From assembly GCA_022563055.1 (NCBI GenBank), contig JADFOB010000089.1, forward strand, positions 1 to 6,061: DNA of 6,061 bases, in the 5' to 3' direction. Position 1 is the stretch's first letter, and every line of letters begins with the position of its first letter. Of the stretch, positions 1 through 5,124 are shown one piece after another. The notes beneath the pieces are model-generated. The model did not search any database, was not told where the DNA came from, and was given only the letters and a program-made list of their open reading frames with translations. Source of the stretch: Planctomycetota bacterium (GTDB taxonomy: Bacteria; Planctomycetota; Phycisphaerae; UBA1845). A program made the translations under genes and the position numbers.

Positions 1-840
1 CCGCGACGCCCGCAGCTTGGCGATCTCCTCGAAGAAGTCGTTATGCACGTCGAAGAAAAAACTCAGCCGCGGCGCGAAGTCGTCCACGTCCAGCCCGCGT
101 TCGATCGAGGCCTGAACGTAGGCGATGCCGTCCGCCAGGGTGAACGCGAGTTCCTCGGCAGCCGTCGAACCCGCCTCACGGATGTGGTAGCCGCTGATGC
201 TCACCGTGTTCCACTGCGGCATTTCCTTCGTGCCATACTCAATCGTATCCACCACGAGCTTGACGCTGGGACCGGGCGGAAACACATATTCGTTCTGCGC
301 GTGAAACTCCTTGAGAATGTCGTTTTGCAGCGTCCCCCGAAGTTTCTCAAGCGGCACGCCCTCTTCCTGCGCGACCGCGATGTAGAAGGCCAGGAGGATG
401 GCAGCCGGGGCGTTGATTGTCATGCTCGTGCTGATGCGTGAGAGGTCGATTCCGTGGAACAAGCGTCGCATGTCCGCCAGCGACGTGATCGCCACGCCGC
501 AGCGACCGACCTCACCCAGTGCCAACGGGTCGTCACCATCGCGCCCCATGAGCGTTGGGAGATCAAACGCGGTGCTCAGCCCCGTCTGCCCGTGTTCGAG
601 CAGGTACTTGAAGCGTTTGTTCGTGTCTTCCGCCGAGCCGAATCCCGCGAACTGTCGCATGGTCCAGAGCCGCTCGCGATACATCGTTCGGTGCGGACCG
701 CGCGTAAAGGGGAACGATCCGGGTTCGCCCAGCGCTACGTCCGGGTCAAACGCACCAAGGTCTTGGGCGCTCACAAACGGTTTCGCGCTGGGCTGATCCG
801 AAGAAGTCTTCGAGGGGTCGGTTGAGGGGCGTACACTCAT
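1..840 (-). CDS. Coenzyme B12-dependent acyl-CoA mutase large subunit, N-terminal part (isobutyryl-CoA mutase-like)
   Basis: This gene starts at 840 and runs off the left edge; 280 codons are visible without a stop. The protein is the N-terminal TIM-barrel part of the methylmalonyl-CoA mutase family, which rearranges acyl-CoA carbon skeletons with adenosylcobalamin in the cytoplasm. Recognisable family blocks are PFTRG (44-48), [11 protein letters not shown] (58-68), [10 protein letters not shown] (138-147), QNDILKEF (172-179), [11 protein letters not shown] (214-224) and FAPRLSFFF (255-263). The residues that contact the acyl group are Phe64 and Gln182, 118 apart. In methylmalonyl-CoA mutase the equivalents are Tyr89 and Arg207, and in isobutyryl-CoA mutase they are Phe80 and Gln198, also 118 apart. 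I therefore favour an IcmA-like enzyme, although automatic annotation would probably say methylmalonyl-CoA mutase. The start codon lies 8 bp after the hydratase stop, and a GGAG 11 nt upstream of the ATG overlaps the end of that gene. The B12-binding domain lies outside the window or on a separate subunit. Confidence 0.93.
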   Translation of the reverse strand, partial: MSVRPSTDPSKTSSDQPSAKPFVSAQDLGAFDPDVALGEPGSFPFTRGPHRTMYRERLWTMRQFAGFGSAEDTNKRFKYLLEHGQTGLSTAFDLPTLMGRDGDDPLALGEVGRCGVAITSLADMRRLFHGIDLSRISTSMTINAPAAILLAFYIAVAQEEGVPLEKLRGTLQNDILKEFHAQNEYVFPPGPSVKLVVDTIEYGTKEMPQWNTVSISGYHIREAGSTAAEELAFTLADGIAYVQASIERGLDVDDFAPRLSFFFDVHNDFFEEIAKLRASR

Positions 841-848
841 GACGGCGG

Positions 849-1598
849 CTACTCCATCCAGTTGGCCGGTCGCTTCTCGAGGAAGGCTGCGATGCCTTCG
901 CGAGCGTCGTCGGTAGCGAAGCAATCGACAAAGGCGGCGAGATCGTCTCCGGTGCGCAGCGCTCGCTTGGCGAGGGCGACCGCCGCCGGTGCGCCTCGCC
1001 GGAAGGAGCGGCAGAACGCCACGACGCGCGGCATCAGATCCTCCACGGAGTTGACGATTTCGTCGACGAGGCCAAAGGCCAGACCGTCCTCCGCCGAGAC
1101 CGGAATGGCGGAGAAATAGAGCTTCTTGGCCCGCGTCGGTCCGACAAGCTCCGTCAGACGACGAATGCCCGCCCAACCGGGCATCAGACCGAGCGACGTT
1201 TCGGGAAGTCCGATCTTGGCTGATTTGACGGCGATCCTAAAATCGCACGCCAGAGCCGTCTCGAGCCCGCCGCCCAGCGTAGCGCCATTGAGCGCCGCCA
1301 CCGTGATCGACGGCAGCGATTCAAGATCGTTGAGAACCTCCTGGCCCAGCTTGCCGAACGCAGCCGCTTGATCGGCGTTGAACGAAGCCATGATTTTGAT
1401 GTCCGCGCCGGCGGCGAAGACCTTCCCTTCGCCTTGCAGGACGGTCGTGCGAACGTTGGGATCATCCGCGATCTTGGCAATCGCGGTTTTGAGATCCCGC
1501 AGCAGGTCGGGAGACATGACGTTGATGCCCTCTTGGGTGAAGAGTGTCATCGTCGCCATGGGGCCGCTGATTTCGGTACGCACCTGTGTTCTAGTCAT
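849..1598 (-). CDS. Enoyl-CoA hydratase/isomerase (crotonase family)
   Basis: A 249-residue protein of the crotonase fold, the usual length for a single-domain enoyl-CoA hydratase (about 260). It would hydrate a short trans-2-enoyl-CoA such as crotonyl-CoA to the 3-hydroxyacyl-CoA. The oxyanion-hole segments are AAGADIK (62-68) and LGGGLE (108-113). The two catalytic glutamates of hydratases are present as Glu113 and Glu133 (LPET), spaced 20 apart as in rat mitochondrial hydratase (Glu144 and Glu164), so hydratase activity is more likely than another crotonase reaction. Two oddities are the lack of the common N-R-P motif near the N-terminus and PGWAGIRRL (140-148) in place of the common PGAGGTQRL. 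I chose the ATG at 1598 because the family homology begins there; the frame stays open further upstream but only as antisense-like sequence inside hbd. The start overlaps the hbd stop by 8 bp (ATGACTAG) and has no strong ribosome binding site, so its translation is probably coupled to hbd. Confidence 0.93.
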   Translation of the reverse strand: MTRTQVRTEISGPMATMTLFTQEGINVMSPDLLRDLKTAIAKIADDPNVRTTVLQGEGKVFAAGADIKIMASFNADQAAAFGKLGQEVLNDLESLPSITVAALNGATLGGGLETALACDFRIAVKSAKIGLPETSLGLMPGWAGIRRLTELVGPTRAKKLYFSAIPVSAEDGLAFGLVDEIVNSVEDLMPRVVAFCRSFRRGAPAAVALAKRALRTGDDLAAFVDCFATDDAREGIAAFLEKRPANWME

Positions 1599-2445
1599 AG
1601 TGAAAGAAACCCTGTTTGCTTTTTCGGCCGAGTCTTCCCGCCTGCACCATCTTACGCAACAGTGGGCACGGGCGATACCGGTCCTCCCCCAGATCGCGGT
1701 GGAGGATCTCCAGAATGAACAGGCAGACATCCAGCCCGATCAGGTCGGCCAGCGCGAGCGGCCCCATCGGATGGGCCATCCCGAGCTTCATGATCTGGTC
1801 GATCGCTTCCGCCTTGGCCACGCCGTCTTGCAGCGTGAAGATCGCCTCATTGATCATAGGCATCAAAACGCGGTTGGAGACGAATCCGGGGTGATCGTTG
1901 CACTCGACGGGTGTTTTTCCGACCGACTCGGCGCAGGCCATCGTCGCTTTGACCGTCTCGTCGGAGGTCTGGAGACCGCGCACCACTTCCACGAGTTTCA
2001 TCACTGCTGCGGGATTGAAGAAGTGCATACCGATGAACCGATCGGGCCTTTGGGTCGTGGCTGCCAGCTTTGTAATGCTGATGCTGCTGGTGTTGCTGGC
2101 CAGTATCCCATCCTCCGCGAGTGACGACTGGACGGCGCGGAGGATCTCGATCTTGACGTCGGGCTTCTCGGTCGCCGCTTCAATGATCCAGGGAACCGTG
2201 CCGATGTCGGCCAAGTTCTTGACAAGCTGCACACGTTCCACGGCGGCGGCTGCGTCGTCCGTGGACATTTTTCCCTTTTGGACCGCGCGGTCGAGCATCT
2301 TCTTGATTTGCGCGTGCGCTGCCTCGAGCGCTTCGGGCGCTACGTCGAAGAGCCGAACGGTCGAACCCGCTTGTGCGAACACCTGCGCGATCCCGCGTCC
2401 CATTGTTCCTGCGCCGATGACGGCGACGATTCCGGCGTTCTTCAT
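1591..2445 (-). CDS. hbd: 3-hydroxybutyryl-CoA dehydrogenase (3-hydroxyacyl-CoA dehydrogenase)
   Basis: A 284-residue protein, full length for the single-function bacterial family (about 282). It oxidises (S)-3-hydroxyacyl-CoA, typically 3-hydroxybutyryl-CoA, to the 3-ketoacyl-CoA with NAD(P), or runs in reverse during synthesis. The N-terminal Rossmann domain has the dinucleotide loop GAGTMGRGIA (11-20). Asp34 ends the second strand, as expected for NAD use. The catalytic set aligns with the human enzyme (Ser137, His158, Glu170, Asn208): Ser120 in SNTSS, His141 in GMHFFNP, Glu153 in KLVEVV and Asn191 in PGFVSNR. The helical C-terminal dimerisation domain includes HPMGPLALADLIGLD (225-239) and ends [12 protein letters not shown]. 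The start at 2445 gives the usual K-x-x-G-I-VIGAG beginning and has a GGAG 11 nt upstream. It is the first gene after a 184-bp gap and overlaps the following hydratase by 8 bp. The paralogue name paaH or mmgB could apply equally; the pathway decides. Confidence 0.95.
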   Translation of the reverse strand: MKNAGIVAVIGAGTMGRGIAQVFAQAGSTVRLFDVAPEALEAAHAQIKKMLDRAVQKGKMSTDDAAAAVERVQLVKNLADIGTVPWIIEAATEKPDVKIEILRAVQSSLAEDGILASNTSSISITKLAATTQRPDRFIGMHFFNPAAVMKLVEVVRGLQTSDETVKATMACAESVGKTPVECNDHPGFVSNRVLMPMINEAIFTLQDGVAKAEAIDQIMKLGMAHPMGPLALADLIGLDVCLFILEILHRDLGEDRYRPCPLLRKMVQAGRLGRKSKQGFFHYD

Positions 2446-2456
2446 CGATTGATAAA

Positions 2457-2464
2457 CTCCATCC
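2457..2464 (-). promoter_or_regulatory. Ribosome binding site of hbd
   Basis: On the minus strand the sequence reads GGATGGAG, ending 11 nt before the ATG at 2445. It is the only purine-rich Shine-Dalgarno-like stretch near that start and supports the choice. The spacing is somewhat long for a canonical site. Confidence 0.5.
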
Positions 2465-2516
2465 TCGAGCCCGAAGAAACCGCATCATCGCCTCACAAGA
2501 CCGTCGGGCCATCCAC

Positions 2517-2533
2517 GGTGAGCCGTGCCCACC
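2517..2533 (-). repeat. Small hairpin (possible degenerate palindromic repeat) in the gap upstream of hbd
   Basis: On the minus strand this reads GGTGGGC-ACG-GCTCACC, a 7-bp stem with a 3-nt loop. It contains one G-U pair that would form only in the minus-strand transcript (the plus strand has an A-C mismatch). It has no following T-tract, so it is not a classical terminator. It may be a decayed copy of a GTGGGCA-type dispersed palindrome or simply chance; only a genome-wide count can tell. Confidence 0.35.
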
Positions 2534-2629
2534 AGACTCCTACTCCTCAATCAGTCCCTCCAAGTCACGAAGTAACTCCGGCAGCTGAGTCCGGCGGCGA
2601 CCCACGGGAAGTCAATCATGGCCGGACGT

Positions 2630-3766
2630 TCACGTCAGCGATCGCGCGATCACGATGCGTTGGATTTCGCTGGTGCCTTCGTAGATTTCGGTGATCTTCG
2701 CATCGCGAAGGTATCGCTCGACGGGGTAGTCCTGGCAGTAACCGTATCCGCCGAAGACCTGCACGGCGTGGTTGGCGGCTTTGGAGGCCAGCTCCGAAGC
2801 AAACAGCTTCGCCATCGCCCCCGCCAGCGTGTAGTCCCGCCCGGTGTCTTTGTACAACGCCGCCCGGTAGGTGAGAAGCCGCGCCGCCTCAAGCCCGACG
2901 GCCATGTCGGCCAGTTTGTTCTGGATCGCCTGGAACTTTCCGATGGGCTGGTTGAACTGCACGCGCGTCTTGGCGTACTGCGTGGATTCGTCGAGGCACG
3001 CCCGGGCGATGCCAAGCGCCTGAGCGGCGATGCCGATTCGCCCGCCGTTGAGCGTGGTCAGCGCGACCCGCATGCCGCGACCCCGCTCGCCCAAAAGGGC
3101 TTCCCTGGGCACCACGCAGTCCTCAAACACATACTCCGCCGTCGACGAGCATCGGATGCCGAGTTTCTTTTCGAGCTTGCCGGTCCGCAGACCCGGCGTG
3201 GGATTCTCGACGAGAAACGCGCTAAGGCGTCGCTTGGGCTCGTCGGGATCCGTTACCGCGATCAGCACCATGATCCCCGCTTCCTTACCGTTGGTGACGA
3301 AGATCTTGGTTCCGGTGATATGCCACCCGTCGTCTTTCAGGACGGCTGCGCAGGTGGCGGCGCCCGCGTCGCTGCCGCTGCCCGGCTCGGTCAGCGAGAG
3401 GCAGCCGATCATCTCGCCCGTGGCCATCCGGGGCAGATACTTCTGCTTCTGATCTTGGGTGCCAAACGTGAGGATCGGGTCGACGCAGAGCGACGTGTGG
3501 GCGCTGAGCAGAACTCCGGTGCCCGCGCAGGCATGTGAGATCTCATCGACAACGAGGGAAGACGCCACACAGCCCATCCCCGCGCCGTCATACTGCTGGG
3601 GGATCGTAATGCCGAAGAGCCCCATCGCGCCCAACTGGCTGCGAAGCTCGTCCGATTGTTCGGCGGCTTGATCGCGTTGTTCGGCGCCGGGAGCCACTTC
3701 GTTGCGGGCGAACTCCGCGACCTGTTCCTGGAGCATCTGATGATCGTCGTCGAGCCAAAAATCCAT
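2630..3766 (-). CDS. Acyl-CoA dehydrogenase, short-chain/butyryl-CoA dehydrogenase type
   Basis: A 378-residue FAD-dependent acyl-CoA dehydrogenase of normal family length. It converts a short saturated acyl-CoA to the trans-2-enoyl-CoA and passes electrons to an electron-transfer flavoprotein. The N-terminal helical domain (about 1-120) is followed by the flavin and substrate segment LTEPGSGSDAGAA (125-137) and FVTNG (156-160) in the middle beta domain. The C-terminal helical domain carries RVQFNQPIGKFQ (268-279), the FAD-contact block QVFGGYGY (336-343) and the catalytic base Glu363 in IYEGTSEIQR. Gly242 occupies the position of the alternative base of isovaleryl-CoA dehydrogenase, so Glu363 should be the base. 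The overall pattern, including GCLSLTEPGSGSDAGAA and the TEIYEGTSEIQR end, is closest to SCAD/butyryl-CoA dehydrogenase as I recall it. The start at 3766 is supported by AGGAAG 8 nt upstream, fused to the preceding gene's stop (TAGGAAG). It is probably cotranscribed with the upstream dehydrogenase 12 bp away. Confidence 0.95.
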   Translation of the reverse strand: MDFWLDDDHQMLQEQVAEFARNEVAPGAEQRDQAAEQSDELRSQLGAMGLFGITIPQQYDGAGMGCVASSLVVDEISHACAGTGVLLSAHTSLCVDPILTFGTQDQKQKYLPRMATGEMIGCLSLTEPGSGSDAGAATCAAVLKDDGWHITGTKIFVTNGKEAGIMVLIAVTDPDEPKRRLSAFLVENPTPGLRTGKLEKKLGIRCSSTAEYVFEDCVVPREALLGERGRGMRVALTTLNGGRIGIAAQALGIARACLDESTQYAKTRVQFNQPIGKFQAIQNKLADMAVGLEAARLLTYRAALYKDTGRDYTLAGAMAKLFASELASKAANHAVQVFGGYGYCQDYPVERYLRDAKITEIYEGTSEIQRIVIARSLT

Positions 3767-3774
3767 AACCGGGG

Positions 3775-3780
3775 CTTCCT
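3775..3780 (-). promoter_or_regulatory. Ribosome binding site of the short-chain acyl-CoA dehydrogenase
   Basis: Minus-strand AGGAAG lies 8 nt before the ATG at 3766 and overlaps the stop codon of the upstream gene (TAGGAAG). It fixes the start and suggests that the terminating ribosome of the upstream gene can feed this one. Confidence 0.65.
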
Positions 3781-4921
3781 ACAGTTCAAGCAGATGGTGG
3801 GCGATGATCATGCGCTGTATCTGGCTCGATCCTTCGCCGATCTCACACAACTTGGCGTCCCGCATATAGCGCTCCACCGGGACTTCCTTCGTGTAACCCA
3901 TACCGCCGTGGATCTGAATCGCGTCGAGGCACGCGCGCGTCGCCATTTCGCTCGCCATCAACTTGGCCATCGAGGCCGCGATGTTGCTGGGTTCACCGGC
4001 GTCGGACAGGGCACCGGCCTTGTGCGTCAGCAGGCGCGCGGCGTCAATCTCCATGGCCATGTTCGCCAGCATGAACTGGATGCTCTGGTGCTCGAAGAGC
4101 GGTTTCCCAAAAGCAGTCCGTTGCTTGGAATAGGCCAGCGACTCCTCCAGCGCTCCCCGCGCCAGCCCCACCGATATGGCGGCGATGGTGATGCGACCAC
4201 GCTGGAGCACCTTCATGGCGTCGTGGAATCCGTGGTGGAGCTTACCGCAGAGGCTAGCCTTGGGCACGCGGACGTTGTCGAGGGTGAGACCGACCGTGTC
4301 GGAACCCCGCATCCCCAGCTTGTCTTCCTTGGGTCCGATGATCATCCCGTCCGTATTGCGCTCGACGATGAACGCGCTGATACCGTCCTTGCCTCCCTCG
4401 GGCGTCGTTTTGGCCATGATGACGTAGACGCTCGCGTAGTGCCCGTTCGTGATCCAGTGCTTGGCGCCGTTGAGAACCCAAGTCTCGCCGTCGAGAACAG
4501 CCTGCGCGGTCAGCGCAGCCGCATCACTCCCGCAATCGGGTTCCGACAGCGCCCAAGCCCCGAGCCATTCACCGGTGGCAAGCTTGGGCAAGTACTTGGC
4601 TTTCTGTTCGTCGTTGGCGGCGATCAGCAAGTGGGCGCTGCACAGTGCGTTGTGCGCGTCCAGTAGCAGCGCGGTCGCTCCGCAATGACGCGCGATCTCC
4701 TCTATGATGACGGCTGCACCCAGGTCGCCCAGCCCGGTTCCTCCGTACTCAGTTGGTATGAAGATGCCAAGCAGACCCAGCTCGCCCAGTTGGGCGACGA
4801 GATCCCGCGGGATGTCCGCCTCGCGGTCCCACGTTCGCGCGTTGGGCGCGATGTTGTCCGCGGCAAACCGCCGTACGACATCCCGTAGCGAACCCAGTTC
4901 CTCGGAAAGTTCAAGTTCCAT
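3779..4921 (-). CDS. Acyl-CoA dehydrogenase (substrate uncertain)
   Basis: A complete 380-residue acyl-CoA dehydrogenase, paralogous to both neighbours. The order of parts is standard: N-terminal helices ([17 protein letters not shown], 12-28), flavin-binding segment [13 protein letters not shown] (125-137), WITNG (156-160), KLGMRGSDT (201-209), [12 protein letters not shown] (268-279), QIHGGMGY (336-343) and the catalytic Glu363 in [11 protein letters not shown]. Two differences from its neighbours stand out. PDCG replaces the usual PG-x-G in the flavin motif, and Gly362 stands before the catalytic Glu where both neighbours have Tyr. EIGxG is also found in isovaleryl-CoA dehydrogenase, but that enzyme has Ala at the catalytic position and a different base, whereas here Glu is kept. 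A branched-chain or medium-chain substrate is possible but cannot be settled from the sequence. No strong Shine-Dalgarno precedes the ATG at 4921. The gene follows the 203-bp gap with the palindrome pair. Confidence 0.94.
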   Translation of the reverse strand: MELELSEELGSLRDVVRRFAADNIAPNARTWDREADIPRDLVAQLGELGLLGIFIPTEYGGTGLGDLGAAVIIEEIARHCGATALLLDAHNALCSAHLLIAANDEQKAKYLPKLATGEWLGAWALSEPDCGSDAAALTAQAVLDGETWVLNGAKHWITNGHYASVYVIMAKTTPEGGKDGISAFIVERNTDGMIIGPKEDKLGMRGSDTVGLTLDNVRVPKASLCGKLHHGFHDAMKVLQRGRITIAAISVGLARGALEESLAYSKQRTAFGKPLFEHQSIQFMLANMAMEIDAARLLTHKAGALSDAGEPSNIAASMAKLMASEMATRACLDAIQIHGGMGYTKEVPVERYMRDAKLCEIGEGSSQIQRMIIAHHLLEL

Positions 4922-4956
4922 AAGGTGTACGTTCCGCCTTCACAACCTGTTTTGCC

Positions 4957-4962
4957 ATAATA
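4957..4962 (-). promoter_or_regulatory. Possible -10 element for the 3779-4921 gene
   Basis: Minus-strand TATTAT matches TATAAT at five of six positions and lies 35 nt before the ATG at 4921, which would give a leader of roughly 30 nt. It sits in a locally AT-rich patch of a high-GC window. No recognisable -35 box lies 16 to 18 nt upstream, because that interval runs into the palindrome region, so the call is tentative. Confidence 0.25.
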
Positions 4963-4983
4963 ACTTGTGCTCCATCATACGCC

Positions 4984-5070
4984 GAGCCGCAGGCTTTAGC
5001 CTGCGCGAATTCACGAAAGCCGTCGACGCCTCGGCGATCCGGGCGTCGCGCGGGCTAAAGCCCGCGGCTC
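4984..5070. repeat. Pair of inverted REP-like palindromes
   Basis: Two 24-bp units lie in opposite orientation, 39 nt apart. Unit A is at 4984-5007 and unit B at 5047-5070. Read in the same direction they match at 22 of 24 positions (GAGCCGC-x-GGCTTTAGCC-x-GCGCG, with x = A and T in one and G and C in the other). Each unit holds its own 8-bp-stem palindrome, CGCAGGCT/AGCCTGCG (4988-5005) and CGCGGGCT/AGCCCGCG (5049-5066). The two differing bases pair with each other inside the hairpin (A-T versus G-C), so the fold is preserved. A third stem, CGACGCC (5024-5030) with GGCGTCG (5042-5048), lies between them. The arrangement resembles bacterial interspersed REP doublets, which sit between genes and can affect mRNA stability or readthrough. 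Copy number cannot be known from this window. Confidence 0.75.
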
Positions 5071-5078
5071 CGGTAGCA

Positions 5079-5111
5079 GCGGGTGACCCAGAACCCGCAC
5101 TCTTTCGAGTG
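5079..5111 (-). terminator. Two tandem hairpins downstream of the 5125-6061 gene, terminator-like but without a T-tract
   Basis: Just past the stop codon of the upstream dehydrogenase, the minus-strand transcript can form CACTC-GAAA-GAGTG (5111 to 5098), closed by a GNRA-type tetraloop. Next comes GCGGGT/ACCCGC (5098 to 5079) with an 8-nt loop; the two stems share base 5098. No run of T follows, so intrinsic termination is doubtful. Stabilising the 3' end of the upstream message is an alternative role. Confidence 0.3.
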
Positions 5112-5124
5112 ATGATGCACTAGA

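Larger units (their letters stand above)
2446..2629. other. 184-bp intergenic gap between acyl-CoA dehydrogenase and hbd
   Basis: No convincing gene lies here; the open frames that cross it are antisense or out of frame with the neighbours. On the minus strand I found a TTGACT near the acyl-CoA dehydrogenase stop but no matching -10 box at the right distance, so no promoter for hbd is called. The gap contains one compact hairpin (2517-2533, listed separately). It also has a looser inverted repeat, GTCCGGC at 2589-2595 with GCCGGAC at 2621-2627, whose 25-nt loop makes it weak. The space is large compared with the 8 to 12 bp seen elsewhere in the cluster, so hbd may have its own promoter or a processing site here. 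Confidence 0.5.

Noticed and set aside
1..840. Loss of the B12-binding domain from the mutase
   Set aside because: The gene is cut by the window edge, so absence of the domain cannot be judged.
1599..1730. 44-residue N-terminal extension of the hydratase
   Set aside because: The extension reads through the hbd gene in another frame, is unlike any crotonase N-terminus, and the protein family begins at the ATG at 1598.
1378..2124. 248-residue open frame on the plus strand
   Set aside because: It is antisense to the hydratase and hbd genes and has no family resemblance.
2180..2512. 110-residue minus-strand open frame crossing the hbd start
   Set aside because: It is out of frame with hbd, overlaps its Rossmann domain, and is Arg-rich with no recognisable motif.
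2589..2627. Inverted repeat GTCCGGC/GCCGGAC as terminator of the short-chain dehydrogenase
   Set aside because: A 7-bp stem with a 25-nt loop and no T-tract is too weak to call a terminator.
2618..3538. 306-residue open frame on the plus strand
   Set aside because: It lies almost entirely antisense to the acyl-CoA dehydrogenase at 2630-3766, shows no recognisable domain, and is typical of shadow frames in high-GC DNA.
3656..4666. 336-residue open frame on the plus strand
   Set aside because: It is antisense to two confidently identified acyl-CoA dehydrogenases, and its composition (rich in Arg, His and Gly) is that of a complementary-strand shadow.
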